Below are positions 47,915 through 54,938 of a stretch of DNA of 64,000 nucleotides, one piece after another. The notes below the pieces were generated by a model. It was not told the DNA's origin. It worked only from the letters and a program-made list of their open reading frames with translations, and ran no database searches. How positions within the stretch are numbered: position 1 is the stretch's first letter; every line of letters starts with the position of its first letter. Source of the DNA: Bacteroidia bacterium (GTDB lineage: Bacteria > Bacteroidota > Bacteroidia > Flavobacteriales > Flavobacteriaceae); contig JAUIBP010000003.1 in the NCBI GenBank assembly GCA_030427735.1, positions 310,001 to 374,000 on the forward strand. The letters are read 5' to 3'. A program made the position numbers and the translations under genes.

Positions 47915-49262
47915 TATCGTAATCTTTTATTTTATTATACAGGGTTTTTCTAGTAACATTTAACAGCTTAGCTGCTAGGGTTTTATTATTATTAGCTTGC
48001 TCCAAAGCCCTCAATATCAGCTGTTTTTCATTATCTTTTGTAGACAAACTAGTTAAAGGCATAGTCGTTACAGCACTATTAGTATGGCTTTCGTTGGTTA
48101 ATTCTACAGGTAATGCCTGTATTTGAATGAAGTCGCCTTGCGTTAACAAAGTAGCCCGTTTAACTACATTACCAAATTCCCTTAAATTTCCAGGCCAAGA
48201 ATAATTTTGAAACACTTTAAGTACTTCGTCAGAAAAACCAATAACCGATTTGTTTAGTTGTGCATTAGCGCGTTCTAAAAAGTAATCAGCAAACAGGATA
48301 ATATCATCTTTTCGCTCCTTTAACTCAGGAATTTTTATGGTAAACTCATTCAATCTATGATACAGATCTTCTCGAAATTGCCCGTTTTCTACAGCGAGTA
48401 ATAAATCTTCATTTGTGGCGGTAATTAACCGAATATCCACCTCTATTTCCTGGCTACTACCTATGGGTTTAATACGGCGTTCCTGCAATGCCCTTAAAAG
48501 TTGAACTTGATTCTCGTAAGATAAATTTCCAACTTCATCTAAAAACAACGTGCCATTATTAGCCGATTCAAAATGACCCTTTTTATCGTTAATGGCTCCA
48601 GTAAACGATCCCTTTTTATGACCAAAAAATTCGCTCGAAGCGATCTCTTTTGGTATGGCACCACAGTCTACAGCTACAAAAGGTTTGTCTTTTCTAGAAC
48701 TATTTTGATGAATTGCTTTGGCGACAACTTCTTTACCGGTTCCGCTTTCTCCTGTAATTAAAACCGACATATCTGTTGGCCCGACCAACTGTATATATTC
48801 GTTAATTTTTTTTGAAGCATCGCTTATACCGCTTACAAAATCTGAAGATTGTTCTGTTTGCGTTTTAACTGTTTCGTTCTTTTTAGCACTTTTTGATTTT
48901 GGAGTAGTGTGCAGTGCATTTTGTATAACATGCAAGACTTCGTCTTGGTTAAAAGGCTTAGAAATATAATCTATAGCCCCTTGTTTCATGGCTGTAACAG
49001 CTGTAGACACTTCGGCATAGCTGGTCATTAAAACCACTGGTGTACTTTCGTTTTTCTGTTTTACCATGCGCAACAGTTCTAGACCATCGCCATCTGGTAA
49101 ACGCAAATCAGTAAAAATTAAGTCGTAGTCGTTTTTATTAATTAAAGTCTTGGCGTCTTCAAAACCATAAGTTAAAGTAACATCGTATTTATGCTTTTCT
49201 AAAAAACGTTTTAACATGTTAGAAAACGCTACATCATCTTCTATTAAAAGGATCGATTTCAT
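47904..49262 (-). CDS. Sigma-54-dependent response regulator (NtrC family)
   Basis: This 452-residue enhancer-binding protein has a receiver with phospho-acceptor D52 in FTDLRLPDGDG, an AAA+ domain with Walker A GESGTGKE (171-178), the sigma-54 contact loop GSFTGA (218-223, Ser in place of the usual Ala) and Walker B TLFLDE. A Fis-type helix-turn-helix follows at the C-terminus (LAAKLLNVTRKTLYNKI). It drives sigma-54 promoters from distant enhancers. The convergent hybrid kinase is the obvious phosphodonor, through its Hpt. The three PepSY-like genes lie just behind it. Confidence 0.94.
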   Translation of the reverse strand: MKSILLIEDDVAFSNMLKRFLEKHKYDVTLTYGFEDAKTLINKNDYDLIFTDLRLPDGDGLELLRMVKQKNESTPVVLMTSYAEVSTAVTAMKQGAIDYISKPFNQDEVLHVIQNALHTTPKSKSAKKNETVKTQTEQSSDFVSGISDASKKINEYIQLVGPTDMSVLITGESGTGKEVVAKAIHQNSSRKDKPFVAVDCGAIPKEIASSEFFGHKKGSFTGAINDKKGHFESANNGTLFLDEVGNLSYENQVQLLRALQERRIKPIGSSQEIEVDIRLITATNEDLLLAVENGQFREDLYHRLNEFTIKIPELKERKDDIILFADYFLERANAQLNKSVIGFSDEVLKVFQNYSWPGNLREFGNVVKRATLLTQGDFIQIQALPVELTNESHTNSAVTTMPLTSLSTKDNEKQLILRALEQANNNKTLAAKLLNVTRKTLYNKIKDYDINL

Positions 49263-49315
49263 TTATACTTAATAAGACTATAACTAATTATATATTTTAC
49301 TGTAAAATTACGTAA

Positions 49316-49350
49316 AAAAAGAGGGGGTTTAAAATAAACCCCCTCTTTTT
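49316..49350 (-). terminator. Strong terminator after the PepSY-like cluster
   Basis: A perfect 16-bp stem (49316-49331 with 49335-49350) closes a 3-base loop and leads into a U-run on the minus strand, 32 bases past the last PepSY-like stop. Confidence 0.9.
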
Positions 49351-49381
49351 ACTGGATATGATATGAAATAATGGATACGTT

Positions 49382-49678
49382 CTATTTCATCAAAATTTTC
49401 CCTTCTTCATTCGCATAAATTGTTTTTGAATTACCATCGGTATCAATTTTCAATTTATATTCGTTTGCATCGTTTTTGTATGCTTTAGAAATAGTTCCGC
49501 TTGGGAAATTCTGACTCACAGCATCGGTTACGGCCCGTGGCACTTCTGTTACCGCAATCTCTTTATATTCATCTTGAACAACTACATGTTGCTGCTGATG
49601 GTTTATTATATAAGGTGCTGCAGAAAATACAGACACACTTCCTAAAACTAATGCTGATGCTATTACTAACTTTTTCAT
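49382..49678 (-). CDS. PepSY-like secreted protein, copy 3 of 3
   Basis: This is a 98-residue protein: a signal peptide (LVIASALVLGSVSVFSA) and one small domain. The conserved core, shared with the two genes upstream, is EI...PRAVTDAV...F, then ISKAYKN, then EYKLKIDTDGNSKTIYANEEGKI. This pattern fits the PepSY-like family (PF11396, formerly linked to beta-lactamase inhibitor-like folds) of periplasmic proteins in Bacteroidota. Function is unknown. The leader before its ATG is nearly the same as that of copy 2, which marks tandem duplication. Confidence 0.85.
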   Translation of the reverse strand: MKKLVIASALVLGSVSVFSAAPYIINHQQQHVVVQDEYKEIAVTEVPRAVTDAVSQNFPSGTISKAYKNDANEYKLKIDTDGNSKTIYANEEGKILMK

Positions 49679-49742
49679 GATTTTTTTCTTTTTTTAAATT
49701 AATGACTCTAAATTTTGTTTAAACTGGTTACTCGTTACGTTT

Positions 49743-50039
49743 CTATTTTTTAATCCATTCTCCGGTAGCATTGGCGTATACCGTTTTTGAATCGCCATCT
49801 ACACTAAGAATAAGCTTATATTCGCTCGCTTCGTTCACATAAGCCTTTGCAATGGTAGCTCCAGAAAAATCTGTATTCACAGCTTCGGTTACTGCTGCTG
49901 GTAAATCGCTTGTAGAAATTTCTTTAAAATTATCCTGTACCGCTTCAATGCAGTAGTTATTATCTGTTATTACCGGTGTCGCGGCATACATAGAAAAACT
50001 ACCTAATGCCAAAGCTGATGCTAAAATTAATGTTTTCAT
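49743..50039 (-). CDS. PepSY-like secreted protein, copy 2 of 3
   Basis: This is a 98-residue paralogue with signal peptide LILASALALGSFSMYAAT and core FKEISTSDLPAAVTEAV, then GATIAKAYVNEASEYKL and DGDSKTVYANATGEWI. The frame extends upstream to 50132, but the ATG at 50039 is chosen because it matches the length and signal peptide of its neighbours. A Cys just after the signal (NNYC) is unique to this copy. The gap to copy 1 is 58 bases and contains no terminator. Confidence 0.85.
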   Translation of the reverse strand: MKTLILASALALGSFSMYAATPVITDNNYCIEAVQDNFKEISTSDLPAAVTEAVNTDFSGATIAKAYVNEASEYKLILSVDGDSKTVYANATGEWIKK

Positions 50040-50097
50040 GATTTTTTTCTTTTTTTGAATTATTAAATAATTATAATAATGGTTAATTGGTTTATTG

Positions 50098-50400
50098 TTA
50101 TTTATCGATCCAGTTACCATTCTTGTCAGCATAAACGGTTTTAAAAGCCCCCTCTAAATGAAGCTCAAGCTTATACTCTTTTAACTCGTTTACATAAGCC
50201 TTCTGGATAGACGCTCCAGTAAAGTGTTTATTTACTGCTTCTGTAATATTATTAGGTAATGTGTTAGTTTGTATTTCGGTAAATTCTTCTTGAAAAATTT
50301 CATCCATAATACCATCGTGAAAAAATAAGGTTTGTGGTGTTGTTGCAAATCCTGTCGCTCCACCCAAAACTAATGCTGATGCTAAAACTATATTTTTCAT
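50098..50400 (-). CDS. PepSY-like secreted protein, copy 1 of 3
   Basis: This 100-residue paralogue comes first in transcription order. Signal peptide IVLASALVLGGATGFAT; core EIQTNTLPNNITEAVNKHF, GASIQKAYVNELKEYKLEL and FKTVYADKNGNWIDK. It is the most diverged of the three at its N-terminal third (HDGIMDEIFQEEF). It lies 30-60 bases downstream of a sigma-54-like element and the inverted repeat at 50426-50457, so the three genes probably form one transcript. Confidence 0.85.
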   Translation of the reverse strand: MKNIVLASALVLGGATGFATTPQTLFFHDGIMDEIFQEEFTEIQTNTLPNNITEAVNKHFTGASIQKAYVNELKEYKLELHLEGAFKTVYADKNGNWIDK

Positions 50401-50425
50401 GTTGTATGTAATTATTGTTCTTGCT

Positions 50426-50457
50426 TATAGTATTGAAAATAGCATGCCAATACTATA
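50426..50457 (-). promoter_or_regulatory. Inverted repeat with a near -24/-12 (sigma-54) element upstream of the PepSY-like genes
   Basis: Arms of 10 bp (50426-50435 with 50448-50457) flank a 12-base spacer. Read on the minus strand, 50450-50433 gives TTGGCATGCTATTTTCA. This matches the sigma-54 pattern TGGCACG-N4-TTGCA with two differences (A-T-G for A-C-G, and TTTC for TTGC) and correct GG-to-C spacing. No TAnnTTTG element is found upstream of this gene, which supports an alternative sigma factor. Confidence 0.4.
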
Positions 50458-50548
50458 AATAATAACGAGACAAACATCAACAAACTTAAAATCAAGCAAT
50501 TAACAACATCGATGACTGATTATTAAAAATAAAGAAACTGAGTAAAAG

Positions 50549-50596
50549 TGTGAAAATTCACAGTGGAGTGTGAAATAATTACACATTAATGTGTAA
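50549..50596. promoter_or_regulatory. Cluster of three dyad sites, possible enhancer/UAS
   Basis: TGTGAA-AA-TTCACA lies at 50549-50562. A related TGTGAA...TTACACA lies at 50569-50585, starting exactly 20 bp later. A perfect 18-bp palindrome TTACACATTAATGTGTAA follows at 50579-50596, overlapping it. They sit 150-200 bases upstream of the first PepSY-like ATG, a distance normal for NtrC-type activator sites; CRP/FNR-type sites would look alike. The rest of the 50401-50668 gap shows no gene. Confidence 0.45.
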
Positions 50597-50668
50597 ATCA
50601 ACTAATCGAAAGCAAGCGAATGTAAAGTAATAATATTTATAAATACCCCATTAATTACAGGTACAAAA

Positions 50669-50699
50669 AAAGCCTTTCAAAATATATTTGAAAGGCTTT
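50669..50699 (-). terminator. Terminator after tRNA-His
   Basis: A perfect 13-bp stem (50669-50681 with 50687-50699) and 5-base loop with a U-run on the minus strand lie 9 bases past the tRNA 3' end. Confidence 0.88.
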
Positions 50700-50708
50700 G
50701 TACTTTTG

Positions 50709-50783
50709 GGTGGAAGATCGGTCTCGAACCGACGACCTCCTGAACCACAATCAGGCGCTCTAACCAACTGAGCTACAACCACC
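50709..50783 (-). tRNA. tRNA-His (anticodon GTG)
   Basis: The cloverleaf folds with D stem GCTC/GAGC, anticodon stem CCTGA/TCAGG around TTGTGGT, and T stem GTCGG/CCGAT around TTCGAGA. An extra G at the 5' end (G-1) and C73 are His-tRNA identity elements. CCA is not encoded. The acceptor stem GTGGTTG/CTTCCAC has two adjacent T-T mismatches at 5:68 and 6:67, which is unusual. It has its own consensus promoter and terminator. Confidence 0.92.
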
Positions 50784-50808
50784 ATGTTGCATTTTTGTAA
50801 TGCGAGTG

Positions 50809-50839
50809 CAAATTTAAACGATTTTATCTATATTCCAAA
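50809..50839 (-). promoter_or_regulatory. tRNA-His promoter
   Basis: On the minus strand TTTG (50839-50836), 19 bases and TAAATTTG (50816-50809) match the consensus exactly. The predicted start near 50802 leaves about 19 bases before the mature tRNA. Confidence 0.7.
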
Positions 50840-50857
50840 CGTTTTTTTACGTTTTTT

Positions 50858-51574
50858 TTATTTTAAATCAAATATATTTTCGACGGCCACATAACGCTCT
50901 GAGGTAAAGCCTTCTGCAAATTCCACTCCTATTATGCGCCCTAAATCTCTTGCTCTATAATTTATACTATCTGTAAAGTTTTTACTAGAAATTGGCGTTT
51001 CTGGCTCTTTACTTTCAGGATCGAAGAATTGTGTTTTATACGCATAAACTGCTTTTTCTTTCACCCCAATATACCCAGTTACATCTACTACAAAATCGGG
51101 CTCAATAGATTTCCATTGAATATAATGATAAACATGAGTAGGTCGCCAATGTTTTTGTGATTCACCATTTAACTCAGTTTCAACTTTTAACAAGCCACTT
51201 AAAAAGCAAGCATCGCTCACTAATTTACTTCCTTTACCATGGTCTATATGGCGATCATCTATGGCATTGCATAAAACAATATCGGGCTGATACTTTCTAA
51301 TTATTTTAATAATTTCTAACTGATGTGCTTTGTCGTTTACAAAAAAAGCATCTTTGAACCCTAAATTCTCACGTACAGATACCCCTAATATTTTTGCAGC
51401 GTGTTTCGCTTCTTCGTCTCTTGTTTCAGCCGTACCACGTGTTCCTAATTCGCCTCGGGTTAAATCTAAAATTCCTACACGTTTACCTTCGGCCACTGCT
51501 TTGGCTATTGTAGCACCACAACCCAACTCTACATCGTCTGGATGTGCTCCTACGGCCAATATATCTAATTTCAT
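50858..51574 (-). CDS. bshB1: Bacillithiol biosynthesis deacetylase BshB1
   Basis: This is a 238-residue LmbE-like zinc deacetylase that removes acetyl from GlcNAc-malate in bacillithiol synthesis. Zinc motifs are AHPDD at 10-14 and the DRHIDHGKGS His pair. LGFKDAFFVNDKAHQ and YKTQFFDP also fit BshB1. Length is typical. BshA and BshC are not in the window. It is the last gene of a minus-strand run with a PLP lyase and a glutathione peroxidase, which points to a thiol/redox theme. Confidence 0.93.
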   Translation of the reverse strand: MKLDILAVGAHPDDVELGCGATIAKAVAEGKRVGILDLTRGELGTRGTAETRDEEAKHAAKILGVSVRENLGFKDAFFVNDKAHQLEIIKIIRKYQPDIVLCNAIDDRHIDHGKGSKLVSDACFLSGLLKVETELNGESQKHWRPTHVYHYIQWKSIEPDFVVDVTGYIGVKEKAVYAYKTQFFDPESKEPETPISSKNFTDSINYRARDLGRIIGVEFAEGFTSERYVAVENIFDLK

Positions 51575-51638
51575 GTATTTAAATTTATAATTTTTTAACG
51601 AGATTAAACTCGCTTTATCATGTTTCTGCTCGCTAATA

Positions 51639-52811
51639 TTAAACAGTCACTTTTGTAATCTTACCTTTCACCTTTGCTATAGCTTGTTCTATATCGGCTA
51701 TAAGGTCTTCTTTGTTTTCGATACCCACAGAAAATCGAATTAACCCATCGGTTACCCCTATACTATCTCGCTCTTCTTGACTTAATAGGGCATGCGATGT
51801 TAATGCTGGAGACAACATGGTGCTCTCTACCCCTGCTAAACTCATAGAAGGTTTAATTAATTGTAAGGCTTTTTGAAATGCTAAAGCACCTATTCCTTCT
51901 TGTAACTCGAAAGATAACATGCCCCCGAAACCTTTCATTTGCGATTTAGCCAAAGCGTATTGCGGATGATTTTTCAACCCAGGATAAAACACCTGCTTTA
52001 TATCGGCATGAGCAGATAAGTATTTCGCCATTTTTTTAGCATTTCTGTTTTGTGCTTTTACACGTAACACCAAGGTTTTTATACTGCGTTCAAGCATCCA
52101 CACCGTAAAATCGCTCAAGCTACCTCCCAAATTTTTAGCTACATTCCAAATGGCTTTCATATGCACTTCGGAACAAGCTACAGCGCCAGCTAAAATATCG
52201 CTATGGCCACCTAAATATTTTGTTGCAGAATGCAGCACTATATCTATCCCGAAATCTATAGGATTTTGATTTACAGGACTAGCAAACGTATTATCGATTA
52301 TAGAGAGTATATTGTTATCTTTTGCCAGTTTGGCAATACCTTTTAAATCGGTTATGGTTAGTAATGGATTTGAAGGAGTTTCGATATAAATCACTTTGGT
52401 GTTTTCTTTAATTTCTTTTTCGAAATCAGCCACTTCATAACCATTAGTAAATGTAAACTCTATACCATATTTAGGAAATTCTTCTCTAATAAAATTACTG
52501 GTACCGCCGTACAATGTGTTTTGCACAATAATGTGATCGCCTGTTTTTAAGAATGCAAGTAATGTTGTGCTAATAGCTGCCATTCCAGATCCGAAAATCA
52601 TTCCAACCTCAGCATGTTCTAATGCGGCTATTTTTTTAGCGACACTTTCTTGGTTTGGAGTATTAAAATACCTTGGGTAACGTTTTACATCAACGTCATC
52701 AAATTGATACGATGTTGCCATATAAATAGGGGAAACAGCACCTTTAAATTGCTCGTCTTTTATTTCGCCAACATGTGTACAAATGGTTTGTATGCCTAAT
52801 TTTTTTGTCAT
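51639..52811 (-). CDS. Trans-sulfuration family PLP enzyme (cystathionine gamma-synthase/lyase or methionine gamma-lyase)
   Basis: This is a 390-residue Cys/Met-metabolism PLP enzyme. Visible parts are the PLP-binding GSGMAAIS, QNTLYGGT, IETPSNPLL, IDNTFASP and the Schiff-base Lys198 in HSATKYLGGHSD, plus SLAGVESTMLSP near the C-terminus. The family covers synthases and lyases; residues here do not decide between them, although TTLYGGT-type active-site wording is common in gamma-lyases. It lies 4 bases after the gpx gene, so the two are co-translated. Confidence 0.88.
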   Translation of the reverse strand: MTKKLGIQTICTHVGEIKDEQFKGAVSPIYMATSYQFDDVDVKRYPRYFNTPNQESVAKKIAALEHAEVGMIFGSGMAAISTTLLAFLKTGDHIIVQNTLYGGTSNFIREEFPKYGIEFTFTNGYEVADFEKEIKENTKVIYIETPSNPLLTITDLKGIAKLAKDNNILSIIDNTFASPVNQNPIDFGIDIVLHSATKYLGGHSDILAGAVACSEVHMKAIWNVAKNLGGSLSDFTVWMLERSIKTLVLRVKAQNRNAKKMAKYLSAHADIKQVFYPGLKNHPQYALAKSQMKGFGGMLSFELQEGIGALAFQKALQLIKPSMSLAGVESTMLSPALTSHALLSQEERDSIGVTDGLIRFSVGIENKEDLIADIEQAIAKVKGKITKVTV

Positions 52812-52815
52812 GGTT

Positions 52816-53418
52816 TTAACTTTTAATCCAAGAAATTATTGATTGATCTGTAGGTAATGTTTTTGGAGATACTACACGCACTAAATAGCCTGATTCGTCT
52901 ATTAGATATTTTTGAAAATTCCATTGTACCTCCGAATCTTCTAAGCCATTTTTACTTTTTTGAGTTAAGAACTGATACACTTGATGCATATCTTGTCCTT
53001 TAACCGAAATTTTTCCCATCATAGGAAATGTAACTCCGTAATTAGATTTACAAAATGCTGCAATTTGGGTATTGCTTCCTGGCTCTTGTCCGCCAAAATT
53101 ATTAGCAGGAAATCCAATAATTACAAATCCCGAATCTTTATACGCATCATACAACTCTTGTAATTGCTCGTACTGCGGGGTTAAACCACATTCGCTAGCA
53201 GTATTTACAATCATTATTTTTTTACCTTTCAATGTTGAAAAATCGAAAGCGTTGCCGTATAAATCTGACACTTTAAATTGGTATATAGTCTCTCTTTCGT
53301 TTGGTTTAGCATACTGAGTACCTGACTCTGTATGTGCCGCTAAAACTGTATTTTCGGTTGTGCTTTGCTTACAACTAAACAAAACAAAAACAAGACTTAA
53401 TGTTATAAATGTTTTCAT
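52816..53418 (-). CDS. Glutathione peroxidase family thiol peroxidase, lipoprotein
   Basis: This is a 200-residue protein with a lipobox (VLFSC, Cys16) and an acidic linker. A thioredoxin-fold GPx domain follows, with peroxidatic Cys77 in VNTASECGLTPQY, FPANNFGGQEPGSN (catalytic Gln) and VQWNFQKYLID (Trp-Asn). Cys in place of selenocysteine and the probable resolving Cys in AAFCKSNYG mark the thioredoxin-dependent type. The lipoprotein signal places it in the envelope. No glutathione synthesis genes are seen; bacillithiol or thioredoxin is the likelier reductant. Confidence 0.92.
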   Translation of the reverse strand: MKTFITLSLVFVLFSCKQSTTENTVLAAHTESGTQYAKPNERETIYQFKVSDLYGNAFDFSTLKGKKIMIVNTASECGLTPQYEQLQELYDAYKDSGFVIIGFPANNFGGQEPGSNTQIAAFCKSNYGVTFPMMGKISVKGQDMHQVYQFLTQKSKNGLEDSEVQWNFQKYLIDESGYLVRVVSPKTLPTDQSIISWIKS

Positions 53419-53525
53419 GAGTTAAAGGTATAAAATTAAATGGTTGTAGTTAAGTAATGCTATTTCTAAAATTAAGGAATGTTTATTATTAAACGGTATG
53501 CAATTAAACTACTGTTAATCCTAAT

Positions 53526-53549
53526 ATACCCATTTCTGGGTATTTTTTT
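53526..53549 (+). terminator. Short terminator-like hairpin on the plus strand
   Basis: A 7-bp stem (53526-53532 with 53537-53543), 4-base loop and a T-run lie in the gpx-mscL gap. No plus-strand gene ends before it, so its use is uncertain. Confidence 0.45.
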
Positions 53550-53579
53550 AAAAACAATCTCCACGTACTTTTGGCTCAG

Positions 53580-53685
53580 GTTTTACATACAATTAATCTT
53601 TTTAGATTAAAAAATATAAAGATGCTATTAATTGACCTTTGGGAAGAAAGCTACTGATAACACTTGATGTTATTGGTAGTTTTTT
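53580..53685 (+). ncRNA. Candidate small RNA in the gpx-mscL gap
   Basis: A -7 element TACTTTTG at 53566-53573 predicts a start near 53580. A 12-bp terminator hairpin with T-run ends it at about 53685. In between, ATG 53622 to TGA 53657 could code for the 11-residue MLLIDLWEESY, whose stop lies in the hairpin stem. There is no gene further along on this strand (mscL is antisense), so attenuation is not the purpose. No -33 element is visible. Confidence 0.35.
53651..53685 (+). terminator. Intrinsic terminator, plus strand
   Basis: A 12-bp stem (53651-53662 with 53668-53679, two G-U pairs) and a 5-base loop are followed by six T. On the minus strand there is no U-run, so it is not the mscL terminator. 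Confidence 0.65.
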
Positions 53686-53697
53686 CGTTTTATACAA

Positions 53698-54144
53698 TTA
53701 TTTAGTCTGCTGTTTCAATAGTTCGGTTTGCACTTTTAAGGACTCGTTTATATTGGTAAGCAACTGAATATCTTTAGGAGTTTCTACAGTTTTATCCTTT
53801 GGATCTTGCGATTTTTTACGCAATCTGTTCATAAATTTCACGACTAAAAACACTGTAAATCCAATAATTAAAAAATCTAACAACGCTTCTATTAAAGCAC
53901 CATAACCAACGGTTACGGCTTCAGTAATAACAGCTCCGCTAGCATCTTTTATTTCATCTCGAAGCACCCACACTTTATCTTGAAAATGAATGCCTTCCGA
54001 CAATAATGATAAAGGCGGCATAAACACTTGCTTTACCAAAACATCGATAACCTTATTAAACGATGCCCCAATAATGATACCTACTGCCATATCTATCATA
54101 TTCCCCTTAACAGCAAACTCCTGAAATTCTTTTATTAGTTTCAT
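53698..54144 (-). CDS. mscL: Large-conductance mechanosensitive channel
   Basis: This is a 148-residue osmotic safety-valve channel. It opens with KEFQEFAVKGNMIDMAVGIIIGASF, the amphipathic helix and TM1 gate residues. A periplasmic loop follows, TM2 is ALLDFLIIGFTVFLVVKFMNRL, and the cytoplasmic bundle is charged. Slightly longer than the E. coli protein (136). A consensus promoter lies directly upstream, divergent from the satD unit. Confidence 0.96.
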   Translation of the reverse strand: MKLIKEFQEFAVKGNMIDMAVGIIIGASFNKVIDVLVKQVFMPPLSLLSEGIHFQDKVWVLRDEIKDASGAVITEAVTVGYGALIEALLDFLIIGFTVFLVVKFMNRLRKKSQDPKDKTVETPKDIQLLTNINESLKVQTELLKQQTK

Positions 54145-54161
54145 AAATGTGTTTTTGCTAA

Positions 54162-54192
54162 CAAATATATCTGTTATCGGGTGTTAATCAAA
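54162..54192 (-). promoter_or_regulatory. mscL promoter
   Basis: On the minus strand TTTG (54192-54189), 19 bases and TATATTTG (54169-54162) are an exact consensus. The start near 54155 gives a leader of about 11 bases. Confidence 0.7.
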
Positions 54193-54288
54193 ACAGAAAA
54201 TTAATCATAATTATTATCTCAAAAACTAATATTTAAAAATATTATCTAAATAACTAATAAACATAAATATTAGCTTTAAGAATTATAT

Positions 54289-54320
54289 TTTGGATTATTA
54301 AAAGAATTCAAATATATTTG
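54289..54320 (+). promoter_or_regulatory. Promoter of the SatD/DUF3307 unit
   Basis: TTTG at 54289-54292, a 20-base spacer and TATATTTG at 54313-54320 fit the consensus. The start near 54327 supports the ATG at 54342 as the first codon. Confidence 0.7.
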
Positions 54321-54341
54321 ATATTAGCGAAACCAATTCTT

Positions 54342-54932
54342 ATGACAAGCATTATAACTGGCGATATAATAAATTCTAGAAACCACTCCCCTAACACTTG
54401 GTTGGACGGCCTTAAAAATATATTGAACAATTTTGGGCAAACACCCGAGCATTGGGAGATTTACCGTGGTGATAGTTTTCAGTTAGAAATTGATAAAAAA
54501 AACGCCTTAAAAACAGCGCTTATGATTAAAGCACATATGAAACAATTTAAAGATATAGATGTACGCTTAGCTATTGGTATTGGTAACAAAAGTTATAAAG
54601 CCGACCACATTACCCAATCTAACGGTAGTGCCTTTGTACATTCTGGCGAATGTTTCGAAAATCTTAAAAAGAATACCTTAGCCATACAATCCAACAACAC
54701 TAATTTTGATACCATTATAAACATCATGCTAGGGTTAGGTTTGCTAACCATGAACACTTGGACACCAACCACGGCCACCCTGATGGCGCTTGTTTTAAAA
54801 CACCCAGATTACAACCAAAAACAGTTAGCTAAAATAACCAACAGCACCCAAGGCAATATTAGTCAGGGGTTAAAGCGCGCTGGTTACGACGAAATTATTA
54901 AACTTTTAAATTATTACGTCCTAAACGTTTAG
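54342..54932 (+). CDS. SatD family protein: cyclase-like domain plus winged helix
   Basis: This is a 196-residue protein. The N-terminal domain reads like a class III nucleotide cyclase: TGDIINSR with Asp8, a hairpin YRGDSFQLEI with Asp44, the strand VRLAIGIG at 74-81, and NGSAFVHSGECFENL (about 94-108). Asp8 and Asp44 stand where cyclases hold their two metal ions. The C-terminus (about 155-185) has a winged-helix pattern, NQKQLAKITNSTQGNISQGL. Activity is not proven. It is followed after 6 bases by a DUF3307 membrane gene, a pairing I know from other genomes. Confidence 0.8.
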   Translation: MTSIITGDIINSRNHSPNTWLDGLKNILNNFGQTPEHWEIYRGDSFQLEIDKKNALKTALMIKAHMKQFKDIDVRLAIGIGNKSYKADHITQSNGSAFVHSGECFENLKKNTLAIQSNNTNFDTIINIMLGLGLLTMNTWTPTTATLMALVLKHPDYNQKQLAKITNSTQGNISQGLKRAGYDEIIKLLNYYVLNV

Positions 54933-54938
54933 TATACT

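Noticed and set aside
52812-53697. SAM riboswitch or other metabolite switch before the PLP enzyme or gpx
   Set aside because: Only 4 bases separate the PLP gene from gpx, and the region upstream of gpx shows no multi-helix junction on the minus strand.
53419-53697. SRP RNA in the gpx-mscL gap
   Set aside because: The conserved GNAR tetraloop hairpin with its asymmetric loop is absent.
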